Shown: in pieces, positions 31,783 through 41,172 of the stretch | Numbering within the stretch: the stretch's first letter is position 1 | Layout of the letters: every line of letters starts with the position of its first letter | Assembly: GCA_036365455.1 (NCBI GenBank) | Contig: JAWQUS010000020.1 | Location: 2,391,001-2,455,000, forward strand | DNA from: Macrosoma leucophasiata | Lineage: Eukaryota > Arthropoda > Insecta > Lepidoptera > Hedylidae | Length of the DNA: 64,000 nt | Reading direction: 5' to 3' | Program-made: the position numbers and the translations under genes | The notes under the pieces: model-generated | The model's database searches: none | Told to the model about the DNA's origin: nothing | What the model saw: only the letters and a program-made list of their open reading frames with translations

Positions 31783-32205
31783 TTAATACGCTTACACTCA
31801 CAGCCCCACAGTAGGTATAAACCTGTGTCGTAGGTGCCGTTGTACACATACAACACATACACAAACACCCATACCCGAAACAAATGTCTGTAGTTTTTTA
31901 TTTTTTTTATTCTTATTTTTTATTTGGTTTATTTTATGTTTCATTTCTTTTAAAGTTATAAACTTGTCAATTTTATTACTGTGTCATACAATGGGAGAGG
32001 GCGCTGACTTGTGTAACACAGGTTTACCACCTAGCTCACGAGTCAGAGACTTTCACATAAAATGTATCTCTTTTACGAAATAAAGATTATTTATTTTATT
32101 TTAACATGTAGGCCATACAAATATTTGTCCCGGTGCGGGGATCAAACCCGCGACCCATCGAATCAAACGGTCATCTCACACTGCTGGTCTAATCGGGTCG
32201 TCGTA
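31783..32205 (-). mobile_element. tRNA-derived SINE G, split by a 213-bp insertion
   Basis: Left part (31783-31893: 'acactcacagccccacagta', 'cccatacccgaaacaaatgt') and right part (32107-32205: 'taggccatacaaatatttgt' then a tRNA-like 'cggtgcggggatcaaacccg') are contiguous in the copy at 33398-33616. The head on the minus strand resembles a tRNA with a D-arm, an anticodon loop and a T-arm ('cgggtttgatccccg'). Confidence 0.75.
31894..32106. mobile_element. insertion inside SINE G
   Basis: A 213-bp sequence flanked by 'tgtag' (31889-31893 and 32107-32111). It begins with a T-rich run and ends 'aaataaagattatttatttt', a polyadenylation-like signal followed by an A/T tract, so it may be a retroposed 3' end. 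No similarity to other repeats in the window was noticed. Confidence 0.55.
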
Positions 32206-32523
32206 CGAGTTACCATTGAAAGTGCGCGGAATGCTTAAATTGACCACGTACAAGTGGACAGCCGAATCTATGAGTCAATACCGGCAGGAATCTTGATCGT
32301 GATTCATCACTTTCTATTCCCGCGTGATGTTTTACGTCAAAAGTGTTACTTCGTATCTACAGTATCCAATCCCTACTTCCCTACTAATATTAAAAATGCG
32401 AAAGTAACTCTGTCTGTCTGTTACCTTTTCACGTCCAAACGACTGAACCTATTTTAATGATATTTGGTACAGAGATAGAGCTGACTTTGAGAAAGAACAT
32501 AGGCTACTTACTTAGTTATTTAT

Positions 32524-33040
32524 AAAACTGAATAGACATAAAACACTAAAAAGCGAAACATAAACTCAATTAGATAAGATATGTTCTTAGGTTTTCGCGA
32601 GCTACACTCATTGAAATAAAACTATTTTTACGGATTTATCTCGCGTATATTAAAGACCGAAACGTCGGGTTGATTTTAAAAATCATTTTAGTTTAATATA
32701 CGCGAGATAAATCCGTAAAAATAGTTTTATTTCAATCAATTAGATAATTTCATTTTAAGGGAATAAACCCGTAACCTATTAATTATAATAAGACAATTAC
32801 TTTAATATGGGCTACGTACCTACCCACTCATAGGTTTGAAGTCGGTGCCAAGCCAATAGTGCGGCCCGCGCGTTAGGGTTAGGACTAATGTTGTGTTGTT
32901 GCAGTACCTACTACGTTAAGTTATCAAATGCGGCTTTTTGAAACGCAGTGAAATAGGCTCTTAAATTTTTTAGGTTTCACAATGAAATTATCTAATTGAG
33001 TTTATTTTTCGCTTTTTAGTGTTTTATGTCTATTCAGTTT
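32524..33040. repeat. two nested inverted repeats
   Basis: Outer arms 32524-32577 ('aaactgaatagacataaaac' ...) and 32988-33040 (its complement) enclose an inner perfect 44-bp pair at 32610-32653 and 32693-32736 ('attgaaataaaactattttt' start). The inner loop contains 'gaccgaaacgtcgggt'. The outer spacer holds 'aggtttgaagtcggtgccaa', also found in the 6819-7228 fold-back. This is probably a non-autonomous element inserted in another fold-back element. Confidence 0.78.
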
Positions 33041-33397
33041 TAATTTTTTTTGAAGTCGGTTTTTTTTTTAAATATTAAAATAATTTATTTTTTGCTTCTT
33101 AGTGGTGTAACTATTATTAGTATTAAGTATTACAGTAATAGTAGGTAGGTATTTCAACTACGAAGGTACTATCTATAGACTTTATCATCAGTTCTAGCTT
33201 CTAGAGGTTAATAGCGGTTTCGAAAACTATCTAGGTAGGTATTCCAGTAGCTGGTTTTTAGGCAGTCAAGCAAAAGGCTAATTCAAAGTGTAGTGATAAA
33301 ACCCGCTTTTAAGATAGATAGTATTGTAATGTTTAAAAAACTCGCTAACCGCTACTGTAGCGATAGATTGTTTCAATAGGAACTATGGCTCTTCCTT

Positions 33398-33616
33398 TAA
33401 AATAAATAAATAAAATAAAATACGCTTACACTCACAGCCCCACAGTAGGTATAAACCTGTGTCGTGGGTGCCGTTGTACACATACAACACATACACTAAC
33501 ACCCAGACCCGAAACAAATATCTGTAGGCCATACAAACATTTGTCCCGGTGCGGGGATCGAACCCGCGACCCTTCGGATCGAACGGTTATCGCACACCGC
33601 TGGACTAACCGGGCCG
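33398..33616 (-). mobile_element. tRNA-derived SINE G
   Basis: A complete-looking copy: an A/T-rich 3' tail at the left (aaataaataaataaaataaa), body 'cgtgggtgccgttgtacaca', and at 33543-33614 a minus-strand tRNA-like head with T-arm 'cgggttcgatccccg'. The anticodon loop would read ATC, nearest to tRNA-Asp, but the anticodon stem has a mismatch; it is a SINE head and not a gene. It abuts an RTE LINE 3' end. Confidence 0.78.
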
Positions 33617-33690
33617 TCAAATGACGCACAACACTGTTGTGGACTGGGAAGGCTTTGTCCAGCTGTGGACATCTTTCGGCTGGAGTGATG
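33617..33690 (+). mobile_element. RTE-like LINE C-terminal fragment
   Basis: Encodes 'DWEGFVQLWTSFGWSDV', matching the end of RTE-type ORFs ('GEAFIQQWTS'-like; compare 36836-36890, 52015-52112 and 54535-54790). Directly after it the GATG-rich simple repeat starts, which is the usual 3' tail of these LINEs. Confidence 0.65.
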
Positions 33691-34135
33691 TTGATGACGG
33701 TGATGGTGGTGGTGGTGGTGGTGGTGATGAAGATGGAGATGATGATGGGGTTGATGATAGACATGGTGATGATGGTGATGTTGATGGAGGTGATAATGAA
33801 AGATGATGATGTTGATGACGGTGATGGTGGTGGTGGTGGTGGTGGTGATGAAGATGGAGATGATGATGGGGTTGATGATAGACATGGTGATGATGGTGAT
33901 GTTGATGGAGGTGATAATGAAAGATGATGATGATGATGACGCCGATGATGATCATGACACGCATAATAATATGAACATCTCCTTTACCATCATCACTTCA
34001 ATCAACGTCACCTCTATCATCATCATCAGATGCATCATCACCACATCCATCATCATCACCTGCATCATCATCACCTCCAACATCATTACCTCCGTCATCA
34101 TCACCTCCATCGTGATCATCACGATCATCAGCTCT
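33687..34135. repeat. GATG-type repeat with 121-bp tandem duplication and inverted CATC arm
   Basis: Units 33687-33807 and 33808-33928 (121 bp) are almost identical: 'gatgttgatgacggtgatgg', a (GGT)n core, 'gatgatagacatggtgatga'. From 33929 the repeat flips strand: 33990-34135 is rich in 'catcatcacctccatc' motifs. The tract is open in several frames on both strands, giving long His- or Asp-rich ORFs that are low-complexity artefacts. It probably grew from the microsatellite tail of the adjacent LINE. Confidence 0.8.
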
Positions 34136-34153
34136 TATAAAAAATGGCGAAAT

Positions 34154-35430
34154 ACTTTCAAGTGTGCTATGAAATTTGAGTAGTTCCCTCGATTTCTCCA
34201 GGATCCCATCATCACATCTTGACATGGTGACAATGGGACCACTTGTGAGGTATACGGACACGTGGCAGGGAACATTATTACAAAAAATATCTAAATCCTT
34301 TCAAGTGTGCTATGAAATTTGAGTAGATCCCTCGATTTCTCCAGGATCCCATCATCACATCTTGACATGGTAACAATGGGACCACCTGTGAGGTATACCC
34401 CCTTCAAACATACAAAAAAATTCCAAATTAGTACAGGTACAGTTCATAATTACAATATTTAAACAAACGTGCAACTATTATTACAGTAAAAGTAGGTATT
34501 TCAATTACGAAGATACCATATATGGTCTTCATCATCAGTTCCACTTCCACTTCATCAAATTGTGCTTTCCGAAAGCAAACACACGAAACGTTATCTTCTA
34601 TTATTGGAAATATGGAAAACCTTTTAAGTGTCGTCTGAAATTTAAAGAGTTCCCTCGATTTCTCCAGAATCCCATCATCACATCTTGGCCACAAGACACG
34701 GAAGGTTATTATTATTAAAAATATCGAAAAACTTTCAAGTGTGCTACGAAAGGAGATGTTGCGAGCTCGGCTCTGGTTCGTACACGACCTCAAAAAATGG
34801 GTAAATTAAAGAAGAATCCGATAAAAATACAATTAATTTATTAAAGAATATATTTTAGAGTTACGACCACATTGCATTCAAACGATTTTATCATTTTCAA
34901 CTATGTTCAACATGGCGGCGATACAGCCGACGCTTGGGATCAATCTATTTCGACAGTATTTAGAAAATGTTACTTTTTTCTCCAAGTACTATAAAATCAA
35001 AATACAATTAAAAAAATGAAAATGCCAAAATGACATCGCCCGCCATATTCGCCATGTTGGTTTTGAGTTGCAATTCTAACTGCAAAGAATGTTTTGTAAC
35101 TGCAAAAAAAGCTAAATAAGTGATTATATGCAATAAAAAACGTTATTATATTGATTTTGCCTGTTTAATGATATTGTGTACAATACATGGCCGGAGGTCC
35201 ATACATTTTTGCAACATCTCTTTTGAAGAGTTCCCTCGTTTTCTCCAGGATCCCATAATCACATATTGACATGGTTAAAATGGGACCAACTGAGCAATAT
35301 ACCCTTTCAAACAAACAAAAATCATCCAAATCGGTGCAGGCGTTTCCAAATTATCGGGGAACATACATAAAAAAAAAACAAGATACGGACGAATTGAGAA
35401 CCTCCTCCTTTTTTTGAAGTCGGTTAAAAA
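34154..35430 (+). repeat. array of four related units (family H), last one interrupted
   Basis: Units starting near 34154, 34298, 34618 and 34731 share 'ctttcaagtgtgctatgaaa', 'ttccctcgatttctccagga' and 'tcccatcatcacatcttgac'. The first two lie 144 bp apart. The fourth is cut after 'gtgctacgaaa' and resumes at 35221 ('ttttgaagagttccctcg'). The array ends with 'cgaattgagaacctcctcct' and 'gaagtcggtta', a tail also seen near 7750. Confidence 0.65.
34752..35220. mobile_element. 469-bp insertion with short TIRs inside family H
   Basis: Ends 'ggagatgttgc' and 'gcaacatctc' are inverted. Removing it restores the repeat unit ('gctacgaaa'+'ttttgaagag'), with no clear TSD. The interior holds 'catggcggc' and 'gccatgttgg', inverted short motifs, and no ORF. 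It could be a DNA-transposon derivative; superfamily unknown. Confidence 0.5.
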
Positions 35431-35464
35431 CGACATGGAAGACATGGCAACAGATAGTATGAAA

Positions 35465-35690
35465 TAATGCACATCGACCATAAGAAGGAGACTTCGGCTT
35501 ATTTCGAGTTTGTAGAGCGTTATCTCTTTCGCAACGTATCTACGTGACGTCTGTCCACCATTTTGATCAAGTTTTGACGCATACCGGACTATCAGTGCCT
35601 CCATAGGCAGTGAGCAGCAGAGAACGCTCTACAAAGTCGAAATTAGCCGATTGTCTCTATCGTAGGCTCGATGTGGAATATTTCTTACTG
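35465..35690. mobile_element. MITE family D
   Basis: Long partial dyad: the left half 'aatgcacatcgaccataaga', 'gagcgttatctctttcgcaa' is mirrored by 'agagaacgctctacaaagtc' and 'gctcgatgtggaatatttct' in the right half. Shared core 'ccattttgatcaagttttga'. Other copies: 37618-37852 (complete), and partial at 11745, 31605, 48133 and 54803. Confidence 0.75.
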
Positions 35691-35930
35691 GGTGGGTAGG
35701 TTCTGTAACATTGAATCTTAACTTGTTTTATTTGACATAATAACAAACGTAAAAACAAATTTAGATTATATTATAGGCATCGCAGTTCTGTGTGGCCGCC
35801 CTAAATAAGGCTCACTTTTGTTGACGATCGTCATACGTCAAAGCGAAGTAAGATTTCAATAAGACTGCTATAAGAGATGGTGGTATGACCCCTGGCGTGA
35901 AGATTACTGAAAATGCATGTATACAGTATA

Positions 35931-36216
35931 TTTTTTTTATGTAATGGAAGACAAACAAGCATGCAGTTCACATTGATGCTAAGTGATGACTGCAGCCTAT
36001 AGACACTTACACAAAGATCAAGGTCAAAATGCAGATGCGTTGCCACTCCTGCCTAAGGTGTTATGCCTCTGTGCCGGAAATTACAGGGCCGTACATTACC
36101 ACCTGAGCGGAACACGGTAGTGCTGAACACTACCATTTAGCGGCAATAATATTAGGTAATGCGGTGGTGCCTACGCCCGCGAGCTCCGTCTCTGGATCTC
36201 TACCACCAGTAAAAAA
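35931..36216 (-). repeat. family A repeat, full length
   Basis: Runs from the T-run ('ttttttttatgtaatggaag') through 'gttatgcctctgtgccggaa' to 'ctctaccaccagtaaaa'. All segments of the family are present. The following 36217-37299 contains no gene, apart from an RTE C-terminal trace at 36836-36890 ('IWEGFFQQWDVF'). Confidence 0.8.
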
Positions 36217-37424
36217 GTACATTTTAAAATATGAATATATTCACTTTTTAATGAACAATTGTACGTAACTTTTATCGACATTGCGTCAATATGGCAACGG
36301 ACGGCGTAGATACATTGGGTTTTGCCCACAAACTGTAGGTATTCACGAGCAGTGCGTATGCTAAACACGACAATAACAAAGCGCAACTAGTTAACCATTA
36401 CTTAAATTATTATTTATTACAGGAAAAATAGCATATTTTGGAAGCAAAATAGGTATGTAAATCAATGAAACTTTGTTCATTCATAACTTTATCTTCGCAC
36501 TAGAAATGAGGATCTGCTGAGTCGTAGAAAATGTAGGGGTTTGGTCTGGATTTTTTTGGAAGTAAGGTGGCAAACAAGCCTATAGACGTCTACACAAAAA
36601 CCAGAGGCAGATAATATGTAATAATACTACGTATAGAATGGACACTTCGACGTCCCGCCCGATTTCCCCGCCTCACCCAACCTCCCCCCATTATGGGCGA
36701 CGTTTGGTATTCTCTACGTGCTACGCACACAGGTGCACGTGTAATTACACGTCACTGGTTGATGTCTGTGTAATAGAGACCAAATTAAGCGTTTGTATGG
36801 AATATGGAATATTCTCCCCAAATGAGACACATAGTTGTGGGCGTATTTGGGAAGGCTTTTTCCAGCAGTGGGACGTCTTTCGGCGTGATAATGAAGAAAC
36901 AAAATAAACAATTTCTCAATAACGTTAAGTCGTGATACACCTTTAAATCGAGAGTCAATCAACATAACAGGTAAATTGTAAGTTGTATATAAACTCCGGC
37001 GCATAATCAACATAACGAGCCAATCGTCCATAAACTCTAGTATCAACATAACAAACACAAAACACTGACATGAGTTCTAGGAAAAAACACATTGATACTA
37101 AGAATATCTGCGCGTTTTCCCACGGCCCTACCGCGGACGGCAGACTTCGAATCACGTTAGCAATAGTTAGCATATAACTTTAATACGCTTCTAATGTCCT
37201 AATAGAATTTCAATGGGTTATCCGTTGGATTATTGCAAGTAAAAAGGTAGCTTTGTTTTGAATAGGTGGTCAAGAGGAAATGGACTTGAGGTAACGGAAT
37301 GTATGGCACCGTAATAACAATCACAGAGACATAACACTTTAGGTCTCCAGGTGTGGCAACGCATCTGCATTTCGACATCAGATTTTTGACGTATCAAACT
37401 CGACAACATTGTGTACCCATCCAC

Positions 37425-37574
37425 GGGCCTTATTCTCGTAACATAAAGTCGTTGAATCAGAATTGAATCGGTTCGCTGTCTTATTCTAACACAGGCCGCG
37501 CGTATTGGTTAAAGTAAGACAGCGAATCGATTCAGTTGCGATTCAACGACTTTATGTAACAAGAATAAGGGCCC
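37425..37574. mobile_element. 150-bp palindromic MITE
   Basis: Arms of about 66 bp, beginning 'gggccttattctcgtaacat' and closing 'atgttacaagaataagggcc'-like at the right end, are inverted with few mismatches (both hold 'ataaagtcgttgaatc' in opposite orientation). The central 18 bp are GC-rich ('acaggccgcgcgtattgg'). No ORF. A family A fragment (37300-37378) lies just upstream. Confidence 0.75.
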
Positions 37575-37617
37575 ATGTCAACCTTATAAGGCATCAGATG
37601 AATACAGTATATATCTA

Positions 37618-37852
37618 ACAAGAAATATTGCACATCGACCATTAGGAAGGAGATTTCGGCTTATTTCGGGTCCGCGGAGCGTTATCTCTTTTGCAACTTA
37701 CCTATGTGACGTTTGTCGACCATTTTGATCAAGCTTTGACTATACCGGACTACCAGTGCTTACGTTGGCAGTGTACAGCTGAGATAACGCTCTACGAAGT
37801 CGAAACTAGCCGATTGTCACTCTCATAGGCTCGATCTGCAATATTTCTTGAT
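37618..37852. mobile_element. MITE family D, complete copy
   Basis: Termini 'caagaaatattgcacatcga' and 'gatctgcaatatttcttg' are inverted. Internal inverted motifs 'gagcgttatctct' and 'gagataacgctc' show that most of the element can fold back. The TSD could not be settled. This copy defines the family ends. Confidence 0.8.
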
Positions 37853-37893
37853 GAGCATTGTATTACTTTTAAAACATTTTCACATTCCTAAAC

Positions 37894-38544
37894 TAATCGC
37901 GTGAACTCAATCGGGTATTTACAGTGAAAAGCCTGTAAAAGATGATCGCCGCTCGTTCACCGGTGTCCCGAGCTCGCAAACCGTGATAACGCTGTTGACA
38001 ATGGGCGTGTTTGCGTCACGCCACGACGCACAATTAACGTTTTACGATACACCGACCTTACGGCGTTTGTTGAGAGAACGATCCGATATTACCGCAATAA
38101 ATTTTCAAATTGAAAATGAACTATTAGTGATAGCGCTATTATTAGTTACTTGGAACTTAACCATTTATATCAACTTTACCTTCAACTGGTAAGAGTTTAC
38201 GGAGCTTCCTGTTACCAGATTGTTATGGTTAGTGCTACCGTATGTACGAAACGGAAAAAAACACCTCAAACCTAAGAAGTGGTACCTACATTGTTCTCCA
38301 GAATTAAGTGTAAATATCTGTTTTTATCCTTTTACTACATAAAAGGTACATCTTAGCCAATCGCGTGAACTCAATGAGGTATTTAAAAGAGGATCGCCGC
38401 GCGTCCACCGGTCTCTCGAGCTCGCAAACCGTGATAGGGTGGTTGACAAAGGGCGTGTTTGCGTCACGCCACGACGCACAATTAACGTTTTACGATACAC
38501 CGGCTTTATAGTGTTTGCTTAGAGGAGTACGATCCGATAATCCA
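37894..38544 (+). repeat. duplicated promoter-like module
   Basis: Two copies, 37894-38095 and 38359-38544, share 'aatcgcgtgaactcaat', 'gagctcgcaaaccgtgata' and an identical 52-bp block (38003-38054 and 38451-38502) containing 'gtttgcgtcacgccacgacg' and 'acaattaacgttttacgata'. Copy 2 has a TATA-like 'gtatttaaaagagg' upstream. Copy 1 opens a 69-codon frame (37983-38192) that copy 2 does not keep, so coding is unlikely. This could be a tandem LTR-like or promoter duplication. Confidence 0.5.
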
Positions 38545-38955
38545 AAAAAAAGGAATATGGCAAGATTAATACGTTGATTTGTACAGATAAAATGCAAAAA
38601 AAAAGTATTATGATAAAACAGCTTTGAAATATTATTTAACCTAAAGGACATTTACCGGTATCTATCGCGAGATGATTTTAATTAACACATCATTGTTTCA
38701 TTGCACTATTGAAATCAAGAAAAGTATTTTACGTTGACGTTTAGAGAGATTTGTCTGTGACGTGTAGACAAAATTAGCAACTATCAATCATATTTCCTAC
38801 GAATAGATCAATTTGGAATCGATTCATACAGTTGAATTCGGTCGATCGTGTATTATACTATGCACTTGAGTATTAGTCAACCAATATACAACATATCGAT
38901 GATACATTCCATATCATAAGTATGCTATTTTTTTTTTAACAATATTATAGTTTTT

Positions 38956-39240
38956 TCTGGTGGTAGAGTTCCATCCAGTGCAGGAGCTCGAGGGCGCTGG
39001 CATTACCTAATCTTTCTGTTGCTAAATGATAGTTTAGATTCAGCAGTTTCCTGTTCCAGGTAGATGCTAATGTATGCCCCCCTAATAACTATACTATCAC
39101 AGAGACGTAACAACATAGGTCTCAGGGGTAGCAGCAACGTATCTGCATTTTGACCTCTGGTTTTTGTATAGATGTTTATAGGTTGCAGTCATCACATTAC
39201 ATCAATGTGAGCTGCAATACGTGTTTGCCACCTTCATAAT
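38956..39240 (+). repeat. family A repeat, diverged
   Basis: All landmarks are present but weakened: 'ctggtggtagagttcc', 'attacctaatctttctgttg', 'gcagtcatcacattacatca'. It is older than the 39788 copy. A small family E fragment ('ggagcagcgtggtggagtaa') is at 39505-39540. Confidence 0.7.
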
Positions 39241-39787
39241 ATAAATAAATAGTAGATCGATATAATTTAAGTGATGATCATAAAATTTTATACATCGAAA
39301 AAATATTGAAGATGTTGAAGGATGATTGAAGATGACAACATGTAGAACCTGCTTTAACTATACGGTCCCCACTTTTAATTTTCAATAACAGCACAAAATA
39401 AATTTTCTTCAAGTTACTAGGTATTTTCCTTAAGAACTTAACCAAAAAGAACCATTTGGCGGCAGATAGATTCGGCAATACGGTAGAAGTGGTGGAACCA
39501 AGCTCGAGTTGGAGCAGCGTGGTGGAGTAAGCTCCAGCCTTTACTGACAAAAGGTCTTAAAACGGAAAACATTCAAACAAGCCCCATGCAAGTTGCCACA
39601 CAACATGAAACCGGCGAATTTCCGTGAACTGCATGCAAAATTACCTAATGGTGTTCTGTGATGTCGATGTGGCGTGCGACATTGAAAAAACCGGCCCGGC
39701 ACCACCCCATTCCGTTAAAATGCACCCCCGATTATGTAACTGACTGTTATATCATTTGCAAAGTCCATATAGGGACGGACGATTTTC

Positions 39788-40052
39788 GACGGAGCTCGCG
39801 GGCGTAGGCACCACCGCATTACCTAATATACTTGTCGCTAAATGGTAGTGTTCAGCACTATCGTGTTCCGGTCAGGTGGTAATGTACGGCCCTGTAATTT
39901 CCGGCACAGAGGCATAACACCTTAGGCCTCAGGAGTGGTAACGCATCTGCATTTTGACTTCCGGTCATTGTGTGGGTGTCTATAGGCTACAGTCATCACT
40001 TAACATCAATGTGACTGCATGCTTGTTTGCCACTTCTGTTAAATAAAAAAAA
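39788..40052 (+). repeat. family A repeat, nearly full length
   Basis: Reads without interruption from 'gacggagctcgcgggcgtag' to 'ttgtttgccacttctgttaa' and an A-run; used here as the intact reference for the MITE insertion at 10224. Confidence 0.8.
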
Positions 40053-40152
40053 GGGGTAAACGGGGTGAGGTTTTTGGTCTCCCACACATAACTGCGAATT
40101 CGCATCGCATCGCAAATATCTGCGAGCTCGCACGAATAGATCGCTTTATGTT

Positions 40153-40440
40153 TTATTTTTATTTATTTATTTATACTTTTATGCACATTGTACATATGGC
40201 GGACTTAATGCCACATTCTCTGACAGTCAACCATGGGGTTATGGGACCCCTAAATAAAAAAATAATAATAAATATATAATAGGGGATGACTAAATATATA
40301 CATATATAGATGTTAAATTTAATTTAAATTAATACACTACTTACAATATGAAGATAAATAAATACATAATATAATAAACTACTTATAAATAAATGTAAGA
40401 ATCATAGATACATAAATTATTATTATGATGATGGCTAACA
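40153..40440 (-). mobile_element. LINE 3' UTR fragment
   Basis: On the minus strand 'ttgactgtcagagaatgtgg', 'cattaagtccgccatatgta' and then (AAATA)n-type tail. This sequence is familiar as the 3' end of a lepidopteran LINE, from memory. No coding part is present. Sequence 40441-40794 shows nothing recognisable. Confidence 0.45.
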
Positions 40441-40794
40441 TAAGAAATTAGGACAACTGACTCAAGCAGTATTTCTTAAGCATGAGCTTGAAAGCTGATT
40501 TACTGGGAGATTTCTCTTTATTTTATGTAATGAATGCCTCATCAATACCCGACTCATAGATTTTCTAGTTACTTTACAATATTTTACGATCTCAAATAGG
40601 AATGATACATATAAGCAGCTAGGTTATTTTCTTGTGATTCATCTTACATGAAAATCAGCTTAGTTTGGTATCGCAAAAATAGAAAACTTTCAAAAGTATT
40701 GTTAAGACTTTTCTCAGGAACTTGAAAAATGTTCTAAGGTAAACAACGAGATGGATAATTTTGTTTTTGCGCTAATAACGAAAAATATTAACAA

Positions 40795-41135
40795 CTAGCT
40801 GTGCCCGCGACTTCGTCCGTGTAGAATTTATGATTATTCATTCTGTATCTACCCGGAAGAAGTCGTGGGCGCAGCTAGAATAATATAATTCATAAACAAA
40901 ACATAAGTAGCCTGAGTTACTCCTTATTACATAAGCTATCTGACCGTGAAAGTTCCGTCAAAATCGGTCCCATCGTTCCCGAGATTACCCGGAACAAACA
41001 CACAGACAGACAAAAATTGTAAAAAAAATTTTTTTTTAATTATGTACCATTTCACATACATGTGTATGCATTTAGTAAAAAGCTGTTATTTTTATATTAC
41101 AATACAAACAGACACTCCAGTTTTATTTATTTGCA
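40795..41135 (+). repeat. 'CTAGCTGTGCCC' interspersed repeat
   Basis: Head palindrome at 40795-40878 ('ctagctgtgcccgcgacttc' against 'gaagtcgtgggcgcagctag'), then 'aagtagcctgagttactcct', 'aaagttccgtcaaaatcggt', 'cagacagacaaaaattgtaa' and 'caaacagacactccag'. Same family as 5513-5831 in opposite orientation, collinear along its length. Confidence 0.7.
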
Positions 41136-41172
41136 TAAATTAGAAAAGTTCCTCGACTTATACATTGTAATA

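Noticed and set aside
33543..33614. tRNA-Asp gene
   Set aside because: tRNA-like but with an anticodon-stem mismatch, and followed by the body and tail of SINE G as at 32127.
33496..33964. His- and Asp-rich ORFs on both strands
   Set aside because: They come from GATG/CATC simple repeats; open frames on both strands in low-complexity DNA are expected.
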